A stretch of DNA of 35,109 nucleotides from an uncultured Methylococcaceae bacterium (GTDB lineage: Bacteria; Pseudomonadota; Gammaproteobacteria; Methylococcales; Methylococcaceae): NCBI GenBank assembly GCA_903911305.1, contig CAIWDB010000429.1:1-35109 (forward strand), given 5' to 3'. The notes under the pieces were generated by a model. That model saw only the letters and a program-made list of their open reading frames with translations. It ran no database searches and was not told the DNA's origin. The position numbers and the translations under genes were made by a program. Shown here in pieces: positions 8,625-16,266 of the stretch. The number at the start of each line of letters is the position of its first letter. The first letter of the stretch is position 1.

Positions 8625-9728
8625 TCATGCAAATACATCCAAAACATTGCATGAAAGCTTGGCCCAGCTATAGTCCGATTCCAGCAATTCTCTGCCTTTT
8701 TTGCCCATCGCAATGGCGGCTTCTTGGTTTTCCAGCAAGGCCAGCACTTTGGCGATCAAAGTCTCATAATCATTGGGCGCCGCCAAGCATCCTGTTATGC
8801 CTTCGACAACCAGTCCTCGGTAAAACAAGAAGTCCCAGACCACCGTTGGCAATTGCATGGCCATTGCCTCCAAGCAGGTTCCCGGAAGCCCTTCGTAATA
8901 GGAGGTGGAAACATAGATGCGGCTACGGTTGTAATAGCCGATCATTTCCGAAAACGGCACTTTCCCCGTCAGTAGCACATTCGACGACAAGGGGGCCAAT
9001 GACTCGGCAACCCATGCATCGTCTTCGCCATAACCCACAATGCCGATTTTAATGTCAGGCTTTTGGTCAATCAGCCGATGGCAAAACTCGACCATGGCGC
9101 GGCTACCCTTGCGAAATTCTATGCGCCCGCAAAACAGCACGTCAATGTCTTTGCTAGCGTTCTCGTCCGGGGTGAACAGGCCCACATCCGCGCCGTTTGG
9201 AATCACCGACACTGGCCCCTTGTAGCCATAAGCAAGCACTTCTTGCCTTCCCTGCTCGGTCAAAGTAATTATTTTGGACGACTGTGCGAATATCCGTCGC
9301 TCCATCCACGACTTTACCTTCAGCGATAGCCCGTTCCACTGGCTTTCAAAATGGCGTTTTTCATAGAATCGCCCTGACATGCCTAGATATGTCGTATGAG
9401 CCGTCAGCACTAACGAGATATGTTTCGGGAGAAGCAAGCCCGGTATTAATGGGGGTATATGCAAGTTCATCCATTTTATGCGCCCTTCGTCATGCAAGCG
9501 GATTAAAATTTTGCGGACTTCTAGGGTCCACAGTATCAAATTAAACCGGTTTGAACTGAAAGGAACGTGGATAATCTCAACCCCAGGATAAGACCTCTCC
9601 GTCCGATGCTCGTCCCCTGTGATTAGATAAATGGGTGGATGGTTCTGCGGGAGGTTGGAAAGAAAGGAATCAAGATAGCGTGCTATGCCGCCGACACCGT
9701 AGAATTGTGGGTAAACAATCGCAATCAT
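8625..9728 (-). CDS. GT4-family glycosyltransferase
   Basis: This 367-residue protein uses the ATG at 9728, which gives M-I-A-I-V-Y-P-Q-F-Y-G-V-G-G-I-A-R-Y, the normal first strand and Gly-rich loop of a GT-B enzyme. The frame is open further upstream, but that part overlaps the neighbouring gene and has no family match. The C-terminal domain shows G-R-I-E-F-R-K-G-S (201-209), V-G-Y-G-E (231-235) and the E-x7-E pair in Y-Y-E-G-L-P-G-T-C-L-E (Glu279, Glu287). The start codon lies two bases past the stop of the preceding GT4 gene at 9731, so the two are very probably translationally coupled. It likely adds one sugar to the lipid-linked repeat unit. Donor and acceptor are unknown. Confidence 0.85.
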   Translation of the reverse strand: MIAIVYPQFYGVGGIARYLDSFLSNLPQNHPPIYLITGDEHRTERSYPGVEIIHVPFSSNRFNLILWTLEVRKILIRLHDEGRIKWMNLHIPPLIPGLLLPKHISLVLTAHTTYLGMSGRFYEKRHFESQWNGLSLKVKSWMERRIFAQSSKIITLTEQGRQEVLAYGYKGPVSVIPNGADVGLFTPDENASKDIDVLFCGRIEFRKGSRAMVEFCHRLIDQKPDIKIGIVGYGEDDAWVAESLAPLSSNVLLTGKVPFSEMIGYYNRSRIYVSTSYYEGLPGTCLEAMAMQLPTVVWDFLFYRGLVVEGITGCLAAPNDYETLIAKVLALLENQEAAIAMGKKGRELLESDYSWAKLSCNVLDVFA

Positions 9729-9730
9729 TT

Positions 9731-10918
9731 TTAAGTATTTCCAAGTGTTTTTTCGATTTCTGCAACTAAGCGTTCCCATGCATAGCCTGTGGCGATTTTT
9801 TCCCGCGCCGAGTCTTCCATCTGGCGCATGGCAGCCGGATTCGCCAAAGCACTAACAACCGCTTTAGCCAAGGCATCTGCATTATTTGGTTCCACTAAGA
9901 TGCCATTCTTTTGATCTTCCAGCACTTCCGGTATTCCGCCCACTGCGGAACTTACTAGGCAGGTTCCAGATGCCATGGCCTCAAGCATTACTAAACCGAA
10001 TGGCTCTTGCCAAATCGGCGGAAACACCACCATATCAACCGCAGAATAGAGATACTTTAACTTATCATGTGGCAAATAGCCCGTAAATTCAATCGCATCA
10101 CTTACTGGCTTGGCCAGTTCCACCAGTTGCTGCTCGTAGGCTGTTTTCGCCGCACCGCCAAAAAAGGACGAGCCTGTGATGATCAGGCGGGTTTCTGGAA
10201 TTTTACGATGTATCTCCCGGAATGCCTCGATCAAGACATGCACTCCCTTGACCGGGGTAAGCCGACCCACATACAGTAGGTATCGTTTGTCTGGATTTAT
10301 CCGCACGATGCCTTCCAGTTGGCTCTTGGCTTCGTCGCCGTAGGGCTTGAACACAGCGGGGTCGGTTGAATTGAAAACCACTTGGAAGCGCTCTGCATAT
10401 TCAGGGAAATGTGCTACGGCCTGTCGGCGGATGTAGTCACTCACGCAAAGCACCTTGTCCACCTTGGCGAGTGCGCGACGGTAGAATGGCCGGAACAGGC
10501 GCATGGAAAGGTGGTCGTTATGCATGTGCAGCACTATTCTCTGTCCGGGACGTTTGTCCAAAAACAGCAGGAGGTTGGGTTCATTGTGCAGATACACCAC
10601 ATCAAATGGGTGGACTGCCTTCGCCACCCGATGGGCGTAAGAAAATACATTCTGAATTTTGGCCGGATAACGTAAGGGGTTCCTCCAAGTCACCCGATCT
10701 TTGATGCGGTGGAAAAAACGCTCAGCATCTGTCCAAGGAATCCCGATGTATTCAATACCCTCGTGCCCTGGCACACCCGCTGGACGGGATACTACCGCCA
10801 GCTTGCGGTTCGGGATGACCATCCGCTTGGAGACTTCGTCCACCCAATGTTCAACGGCGCCGCCTTGAACGGGTGGCACTGGCAATAGTTCTGGAACAAC
10901 AATGGCAATGGAATTCAA
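9731..10918 (-). CDS. GT4-family glycosyltransferase
   Basis: This protein has 395 residues from a TTG start at 10918. The frame also offers GTG at 10924, but a decayed copy of the same gene at 11475-11636 has ATG exactly where this copy has TTG (both followed by the codons for S-I-A-I-V-V-P-E), and AAGG sits about 7 bases upstream. The N-terminal motif is V-P-x-x-x-G-G-A-V-E. The C-terminal domain has G-R-L-T-P-V-K-G-V, then P-P-I-W-Q-E-P-F-G-L-V-M-L-E with the E-x7-E pair (Glu305, Glu313) and G-G-I-P-E-V. The predicted role is a retaining glycosyltransferase in EPS repeat-unit assembly. It is the first gene of the 4304-10918 minus-strand group. Confidence 0.85.
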   Translation of the reverse strand: MNSIAIVVPELLPVPPVQGGAVEHWVDEVSKRMVIPNRKLAVVSRPAGVPGHEGIEYIGIPWTDAERFFHRIKDRVTWRNPLRYPAKIQNVFSYAHRVAKAVHPFDVVYLHNEPNLLLFLDKRPGQRIVLHMHNDHLSMRLFRPFYRRALAKVDKVLCVSDYIRRQAVAHFPEYAERFQVVFNSTDPAVFKPYGDEAKSQLEGIVRINPDKRYLLYVGRLTPVKGVHVLIEAFREIHRKIPETRLIITGSSFFGGAAKTAYEQQLVELAKPVSDAIEFTGYLPHDKLKYLYSAVDMVVFPPIWQEPFGLVMLEAMASGTCLVSSAVGGIPEVLEDQKNGILVEPNNADALAKAVVSALANPAAMRQMEDSAREKIATGYAWERLVAEIEKTLGNT

Positions 10919-10924
10919 CAGCAC

Positions 10925-11474
10925 ACCTTTGGTAAAAGATTTTAAAAAAAATTCCCTGTCACTTGTTTAATAACTAGAGGCGATCAAATATTTGAAAAAT
11001 ATTGGTGAAAAAATTTATTTGATACGTCATTAACAATGCCTCTTTAATTTCAATCTCGACTTTCAACAACTCACTCGCTATCCCGTAATAACTAAATTAG
11101 TATTATAAAAGATACTATTTAACTCGTTAGAAAAAACGGTATAGAATGAATTTATACTCATATAATCAGGTCAAGACCATCTAATAGTTTAGCAATCTCA
11201 CAATCCTCGCCATACAGAGAGTAACTTGTTTTGGTGGGAAGTAAGTGATGAAGCTTGGCACGAACAAATCTCCTGACTTAGATAAACCATCCAAATCGCC
11301 TTACCAAAAAAATTTTAATTTTTTCATTCATAATTTTTGGCTATCTCTATGTTTTTAAGAAAAAGATATGCAGTCTAGTGGTGGGATAATTTAGTTAGCG
11401 ATTTATTTTTGAAACCACGGGGCGATTTAGTTCAGCGGATAAAATAAACCAAGATAGAGCCGCCATCAAAGCAA
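10925..11474. other. AT-rich intergenic region
   Basis: No gene is visible here. The DNA is markedly AT-rich and joins the GT4 operon (starting at 10918) to the relic of a second GT4 copy. It presumably holds the promoter of the GT4 group, but I cannot single out a convincing -35/-10 pair. No tRNA or IS end is seen. Confidence 0.4.
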
Positions 11475-11636
11475 TCCCTAGTGCCTGGGTTGTCCCTTGC
11501 ACGGATATTACCCGCCAACTTGCTGTTTGGGAGCGACATCCGCTTGGATACTTCGTCCACACCATTGTTCGACGGCACCACCTTGAACGGGCGGCATCGG
11601 CAATCGTTCTGGAACAACAATGGCAATGGAACCCAT
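11475..11636 (-). pseudogene. decayed duplicate of the GT4 gene at 9731-10918 (N-terminal fragment)
   Basis: Read on the minus strand from ATG 11636, the first 25 codons give M-G-S-I-A-I-V-V-P-E-R-L-P-M-P-P-V-Q-G-G-A-V-E-Q-W, matching the intact neighbour almost residue for residue. One extra base then shifts the frame. DNA similarity continues in the next frame (V-D-E-V-S-K-R-M-x-x-P-N-x-K-L-A) and fades out near 11475. This is a truncated, frameshifted copy, left either by a tandem duplication or by replacement of an ancestral gene through recombination. Confidence 0.85.
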
Positions 11637-11676
11637 CGACTATCTCTGCTGATCGGAAGTGTAAATTTATTATAGG

Positions 11677-12462
11677 CTACAAAGATTTGATTTTATGAAT
11701 ATTTGTTTTAATATCCATAAAAATGTCATTATTTTTATTTTTATAAAAATATAAGCTAATCACCATTATAATATAAGACGATATATACTCAAACAGTTCG
11801 ATAATTGTATCATAGTATTGAAAGCTTTTATTGGGTGGGAGCATAAACGAAAGAATAACTCTAAAAAATACCCAATTGATTATGAACAGCATACCAATGG
11901 AAACGGGGGGAATGGGCAAGCATATTTTTTTAAAAATCGTAGAGGCGAAACTCACATGGAATGCCATTATTGGGACAATAACTCCCCATACTATACAAAA
12001 CATCTTGAATAGAACGCCAATTTCTAATAGCCTAGATAAGCCAGATTTCTTTTCGTGACGAAAATTTTCACCATTAAATATCTCAATGTTATGAATACTA
12101 AATTGATGCTGAACATTTATGCTATTCATAAATTCTGGTGTATGAAAATAAAAAATTTTCTGCCCCCAATTTATCTCTTCAGCACATCCAACAAAAAATA
12201 ATATTGATAAAAATAATAGAAGCAACTTTTTATTTGAAATATACACAAGAAACATAAATATAGAGGCAATAAAAAAAAATACGGCGGTCAAGTTTTCATA
12301 AACCCCATTTTCAACCCCTAACATCTCCATTATTTTGTCACTAAACATAAAATACTGGGAATAGGTAAGCACAATAATAGAAAATGATATTAGCAAATAT
12401 GCACGCAGTACTTTTATTTCCATTTTATATGCGCTGATTATAGTGTCAGTTGTTTTACTCAT
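11677..12462 (-). CDS. unknown multi-pass membrane protein with EE-WGQ...TPE...NVQ...HN signature, copy 2
   Basis: This 261-residue protein is very AT-rich and has about six hydrophobic segments. I do not recognise a named family. Polar residues stand out at the membrane edge: E-N-L-T (56-59), C-A-E-E-I-N-W-G-Q-K-I-F (93-104), T-P-E (108-110), N-V-Q (116-118), H-N (124-125) and Y-Y-D-x-x-x-E (216-222). The next gene upstream (12474) carries the same set at the same spacing, so the two are distant paralogues. Conserved acidic, His, Trp and Asn residues in a membrane protein suggest an enzyme or transporter, perhaps for lipid-linked sugars. The start has AGG six bases upstream. It lies between glycosyltransferase genes. 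Base composition unlike the flanks points to separate acquisition. Confidence 0.65.
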   Translation of the reverse strand: MSKTTDTIISAYKMEIKVLRAYLLISFSIIVLTYSQYFMFSDKIMEMLGVENGVYENLTAVFFFIASIFMFLVYISNKKLLLLFLSILFFVGCAEEINWGQKIFYFHTPEFMNSINVQHQFSIHNIEIFNGENFRHEKKSGLSRLLEIGVLFKMFCIVWGVIVPIMAFHVSFASTIFKKICLPIPPVSIGMLFIINWVFFRVILSFMLPPNKSFQYYDTIIELFEYISSYIIMVISLYFYKNKNNDIFMDIKTNIHKIKSL

Positions 12463-12473
12463 GGCAACCTGTA

Positions 12474-13127
12474 TTAATGTGTATTTATTTTAAGCTCTGA
12501 AATTGAATATACCAAAAAGGCGAAAGATGCCGACATCTCAACCACTTCATCTAAATAATATCCTGAATGATTGCCATATTTCTGAAATATTCTAACAATC
12601 AATATTAACAGAGAAATACCTAACCCATATAACGGATAAACCGGAACTTTATATTCTAAAAAAAACCTGTTACAACAATTAAATAAATTGGCTATTGGAA
12701 TAATAACTAGAAAAGTTAGCAGAACCCCGTTAAATATGGTTCTTGATGATATTATGTCATTCACACCTGAAAAATATTTCAGGTTATGAAAATTAGTCTC
12801 GTTTTGTACGTTTGCTTGGCTCAATACTTCGGGAGTTTGAATATTAAAAATCCTTTGCCCCCAACTTAATTCCTCCCCAGAAATAAACAGGCATAAAAAA
12901 GATAAAAAAAGATAAAGTTTATATTGTTTATTTATTTTAAATGATAATAAAAAACCCAAGGATGATATAAAGTATAAAGCCACGGTAATATTTTCTGAAA
13001 AATTATCTTCATGAATATAATACTTTAAAACAGATTTATCATAAGTATCAAAATAAAATATAAAAACTGCAAAAACAGTCAAAAACAAATGGATAAAAAG
13101 CAAACATAAATTTCTGTTACGACTCAT
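12474..13127 (-). CDS. unknown multi-pass membrane protein with EE-WGQ...TPE...NVQ...HN signature, copy 1
   Basis: This 217-residue, very AT-rich gene lies 11 bases upstream of its paralogue and is surely co-transcribed with it. It has about six hydrophobic segments. The signature is E-N-I-T (45-48), G-E-E-L-S-W-G-Q-R-I-F (84-94), T-P-E (98-100), N-V-Q (106-108), H-N (114-115) and Y-Y-L-D-E-x-x-E (190-197). I have the impression that proteins with a G-E-E-[IL]-S-W-G-Q-R motif are scattered among bacteria as unnamed membrane proteins, but I cannot give a function. Apart from these residues the two tandem copies share little sequence, so the signature probably marks the active or binding site. 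No strong Shine-Dalgarno is seen. Confidence 0.65.
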   Translation of the reverse strand: MSRNRNLCLLFIHLFLTVFAVFIFYFDTYDKSVLKYYIHEDNFSENITVALYFISSLGFLLSFKINKQYKLYLFLSFLCLFISGEELSWGQRIFNIQTPEVLSQANVQNETNFHNLKYFSGVNDIISSRTIFNGVLLTFLVIIPIANLFNCCNRFFLEYKVPVYPLYGLGISLLILIVRIFQKYGNHSGYYLDEVVEMSASFAFLVYSISELKINTH

Positions 13128-13205
13128 CTTGATATACTATATTCAGAATAGAGACTGAGCGAATTATTGGAATTGCAATCCAGAAAATATAAACATACTT
13201 AAAAT

Positions 13206-14210
13206 TCAAGTTGACGAAGGAATTACTCTACTGTCAATTAAAGCCGCAGGATCGGATTGGCTTTTGGATAAGCCGACCAGCAACCCCGCTGTTAAATATT
13301 GCCATGCCGTGACGGAATATAAAGCCATTGATGCATTTCGCTTCTTAACCAGCATCCCTATGAGTGGCATCAGCAATACTGTGCCAAATAGACTCAATTT
13401 TAACGGCAGCGCGATGGATATCCACGGAATGGCAAAAAGCGCCGCCCACCAGACTACTACCAGACTATACAGCCGCAGTTCGCGCATGGTGTCGAGCAAC
13501 AGCGACATCTGCCCGCTGTCCCCCCAAAGCGCCCTGACCAATTCACCGGGTCCGCGCACATAGCCGGACAGCCACCGCTTATTCAATAATGTATAGGCGG
13601 GCAGGGTATGGCCGTAATGTTTTATGGCTGGAATGGGCAGCCGCTTTAACCTCCAACCCCTAGATCGAAGTCGGATGGCCAGCTCGACTTCCTCGCAGGC
13701 ATGCAGATTGCGGTTGGTGAGATAACCGCCAGCCTGCCCTACCGCCGATCGCCTGTATAATCCTCCCATGTTGAGCCTATCCACGTCACCCGCTTGCATG
13801 TCGGCAGATGTGCGCTGTACCCTGCCTTGGAATTCAAGGCTCTCGGTGTTCATCTCTTGGATAATCCCACCTACACCGGCCACATCGGTCTCGTCATGCA
13901 TGACAGCCATCGCCGCTTTGAGAAAATCGCCAGAAAGTTCCATGTCACCATCAAGGATGTAAACAAACTCAGCGCTTGAATGCTGGTAACCCAGTTGCGC
14001 ACCGATGCCGCAGGAACGATCTCCGGAATTGAGCAATTGAACTATTTTGACTGGAAACTGTGATGCGATTTCCACAGTGGCGTCTGTCGAAAGGGAGTCG
14101 GCGAGAATGACTTCGCCGCCGAGACCTTCCACTGCGGCTAAAGCAGAGCGGATGGAACGCTCAATGTGCGCCTGTTCGTTGAGTGCCTTGATGATGACGC
14201 TTACACTCAT
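13206..14210 (-). CDS. GT2-family glycosyltransferase, membrane-anchored
   Basis: This 334-residue protein has an N-terminal GT-A domain: S-V-S-V-I-I-K-A-L-N-E (2-12), A-D-S-L-S-T-D-A-T (37-45) and the metal/nucleotide-binding D-G-D (87-89). An acceptor-side E-E-V-E-L-A-x-R block and K-R-L-P (in place of the processive Q-x-x-R-W) indicate a single-addition enzyme. The C-terminus holds two to three hydrophobic helices (about 240-320), so it sits on the inner face of the cytoplasmic membrane. Its ATG overlaps the stop of the pyruvyltransferase gene by four bases (ATGA), which implies coupling. It likely adds an early or middle sugar of the EPS repeat unit. Confidence 0.85.
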   Translation of the reverse strand: MSVSVIIKALNEQAHIERSIRSALAAVEGLGGEVILADSLSTDATVEIASQFPVKIVQLLNSGDRSCGIGAQLGYQHSSAEFVYILDGDMELSGDFLKAAMAVMHDETDVAGVGGIIQEMNTESLEFQGRVQRTSADMQAGDVDRLNMGGLYRRSAVGQAGGYLTNRNLHACEEVELAIRLRSRGWRLKRLPIPAIKHYGHTLPAYTLLNKRWLSGYVRGPGELVRALWGDSGQMSLLLDTMRELRLYSLVVVWWAALFAIPWISIALPLKLSLFGTVLLMPLIGMLVKKRNASMALYSVTAWQYLTAGLLVGLSKSQSDPAALIDSRVIPSST

Positions 14211-15475
14211 TTTTTAAACCGCCCTGCTGCATTGTCTTTAGCCGCTAACACTTTCTGCAAAACCTCGACGGAACCTTTGGCTCGTTCCCGCCATAAAGGG
14301 ATACGCTCTGCCAACAGTGTTCTGATGGCATCTTCATCGGCCTGCAAGGTCTCCAAGGAGTCCCATAGCGTTTGCCTAGACACTTCCGGTGTTTCCAGCA
14401 CGTAACGAGTATGGTCAAACAAATCCTTATTCAATCCTTTGGCCTTGACGCTATAGGCAATCGAAATGGTCGGTACGCCGGTTGACAATGCGCCTATGGT
14501 GGCATGGGTGCGCGCTCCGATGAAATAGCGGCACTGACTTAAGAGGAATTTGATTTGCGTGGCATTTAATGTGGCCGGTGCGATTTTGAGCCTGCCCCCC
14601 TCTCCACCCAACTGAGCCAGAAGCTTGGACATATAGACGCTGTCGCTGTTCTTCGCAGCCCCGTCTAAGGGATCAACATGGGGTACTAGCAATACAGACA
14701 GTGATGTCTTCTCCAAGACATCCTGTATGAAATTATTCACTTCCTGCTCAAGTTGTTTGGCATCTTCGTCAGATTCACGGAATTTGGCTATTAAAGGGCT
14801 TACATTAAAGCCCAAGATACCTGTGCCAAGTTCAACTGGCAGAATCCCAGATACATCGAATGGTTGAGGCTTTAAAACAAATGCAGGATCGGCAACCAAA
14901 GTGACATTCTCAATGCCGAGCCCTTGCAGGTAGGCGAGGCTTTCTGTTTCACGGACAGTGATCGCCGAATAGTGCCGCAAATGTTCCCGCATGTAATTCT
15001 CGACGACGGGATCACTAGAAAACGGCCCCACTGATGCAGCCCATAAAACCACCGGTACTTGCATTGAAGCGGCTTTGTCAGCCAAAATACTCCACCAGAA
15101 CAAGGATGCCAAGCCGTATTCCAAAGATATTACATCCCCGCCCGTCATGAGCACGCCGTCGCAGGATTCAATGATCGATTTGACATCCCGATCCAACTCG
15201 TAGTTTGGACGTATTAACGATTTCACCCAAGGCACCCTAGATGCAAGCCTGTTCCACCACAGCAAGCGGTTGGGAAGCTCGAATGTTGGAATGAATTTTA
15301 AACCGTGGATCGAGGACTCAGGCCATTGCGCTTGATCCAATTCTTTGCTGATGGCTGGCGTGAGCACTTCTATAGAATCAAAACTTGATTCAAGCAGGGA
15401 TACGGTGGATCTTACTAACGCTTCACAACCACGGTTGCCAAAATTATTTTGGCCTGCAAGATAAAATCGACGCAT
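14207..15475 (-). CDS. polysaccharide pyruvyltransferase family protein (CsaB/WcaK-like)
   Basis: This 422-residue protein shows the marks of the polysaccharide pyruvyltransferase family. The N-terminus reads F-Y-L-A-G-Q-N-N-F-G-N-R-G-C-E-A-L (the N-x-G-N-x-G motif). A central G-V-L-M-T-G-G-D-V-I-S-L-E-Y-G follows, and the C-terminal part carries G-A-R-T-H-A-T-I-G-A-L-S-T-G-V-P (the R-x-H-A-x-I nucleotide-side motif). Family members move pyruvate from phosphoenolpyruvate to a sugar as a ketal, adding negative charge to the polymer. A related sugar-transfer role cannot be excluded. The start codon is preceded by AAGGA at 15487-15491 with an 11-base spacer made wholly of alternating TA, which may make translation variable. 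Confidence 0.82.
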   Translation of the reverse strand: MRRFYLAGQNNFGNRGCEALVRSTVSLLESSFDSIEVLTPAISKELDQAQWPESSIHGLKFIPTFELPNRLLWWNRLASRVPWVKSLIRPNYELDRDVKSIIESCDGVLMTGGDVISLEYGLASLFWWSILADKAASMQVPVVLWAASVGPFSSDPVVENYMREHLRHYSAITVRETESLAYLQGLGIENVTLVADPAFVLKPQPFDVSGILPVELGTGILGFNVSPLIAKFRESDEDAKQLEQEVNNFIQDVLEKTSLSVLLVPHVDPLDGAAKNSDSVYMSKLLAQLGGEGGRLKIAPATLNATQIKFLLSQCRYFIGARTHATIGALSTGVPTISIAYSVKAKGLNKDLFDHTRYVLETPEVSRQTLWDSLETLQADEDAIRTLLAERIPLWRERAKGSVEVLQKVLAAKDNAAGRFKK

Positions 15476-15487
15476 ATATATATATAT
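15474..15487. repeat. (AT)7 dinucleotide tract between Shine-Dalgarno and start codon
   Basis: Seven AT units run from the ATG of the pyruvyltransferase gene to the AAGGA ribosome binding site. The spacer is now 11 bases, longer than the best range. Loss of one or two units would give 9 or 7. A slipped-strand change here would alter translation without touching the protein. Confidence 0.75.
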
Positions 15488-15504
15488 CCTTAATTCAGTA
15501 AAGA

Positions 15505-16023
15505 TTATTTTTTCTTCAGTATTCTTGCCGGTACACCTACAGCAATGTGTCCGGCAGGAACATTGTCAAGCACAACGGCATTTGCCCCTATATCGACATC
15601 ATCTCCTATCACGATTTTGCCCAGTATTTTGGCCCCGGCGCCTATGTTGACGCGATTGCCTATGATAGGGGCGTCCAGAGGGTTTTTGATCTGGCGGTTC
15701 CCAATGGTCACGCCTTGTCTCACTACGCAATCATCACCGATCACCGTTTCACCATGGATGATAATGCAACCAAAATGCTCCAAGCAAAGACGTTTGCCAA
15801 TCGATGCCTTGGGTCCTATGAATATCCCAAAGAATATTTCAGAAAGCTTGAGCAGTATTCTATGCGCGATTGCCCAAGGAACGCGGATCATTTTTGATGA
15901 GTAAACATATCTTGCATGACCAAATCGGTAGATTTGCAAAGCCCAAAACCCTTGGGCCAGCAACCCTTCACGGTAAGCGCTGAGATCTTCTAAAAAAGTA
16001 TCAATGCATGAAGCATATTTCAT
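15505..16023 (-). CDS. hexapeptide-repeat O-acetyltransferase (CysE/LbH type)
   Basis: This 172-residue protein has an alpha-helical N-terminus with a serine-acetyltransferase-like pattern (L-E-D-L-S-A-Y...). A left-handed beta-helix follows, made of hexapeptide repeats (I-G-P-K-A-S, I-I-H-G-E-T, V-I-G-D-D-C, I-G-N-R-V-N-I-G-A-G, I-G-D-D-V-D-I-G-A-N-A-V-V) and ending V-G-V-P-A-R-I-L-K-K-K. The H-G-E-T in the helix holds the likely catalytic His. In an EPS locus such short CysE-like proteins usually acetylate a sugar of the repeat unit from acetyl-CoA; serine acetyltransferase itself is longer. It is 29 bases upstream of the pyruvyltransferase gene, so both decoration enzymes are probably made together. 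Confidence 0.85.
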   Translation of the reverse strand: MKYASCIDTFLEDLSAYREGLLAQGFWALQIYRFGHARYVYSSKMIRVPWAIAHRILLKLSEIFFGIFIGPKASIGKRLCLEHFGCIIIHGETVIGDDCVVRQGVTIGNRQIKNPLDAPIIGNRVNIGAGAKILGKIVIGDDVDIGANAVVLDNVPAGHIAVGVPARILKKK

Positions 16024-16266
16024 TCAATAACCTCTTGTAATACTGACAATGCTTATGTAAAACCAAGTCAGTGTTTCGTGTGGTTTAGAGGGGTATTCGT
16101 CTGCTCGATCACATAGCTGATGGGCATAATTATGATAATCCGTCTAATCTTTGCAATTCCTAACAACCAGCGGACTGAAAGTTAGCTTTTTCAAAAAAAC
16201 TGATTCTGCGTAGAAAAAAAACCATTCCCATAATAATGCTCTATATTCGCAACTTGCCATGGAATG

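Noticed and set aside
8519-9052. 177-codon plus-strand open frame
   Set aside because: It runs opposite to the C-terminal part of a clear GT4 gene, has no family features and is rich in Pro, Arg and His as expected of a shadow frame.
16024-16266. hidden gene in the gap between the flippase and acetyltransferase genes
   Set aside because: All frames are short, AT-rich and without start signals; a GG-N10-GC match at about 16050 lacks the CA of the -24 element.
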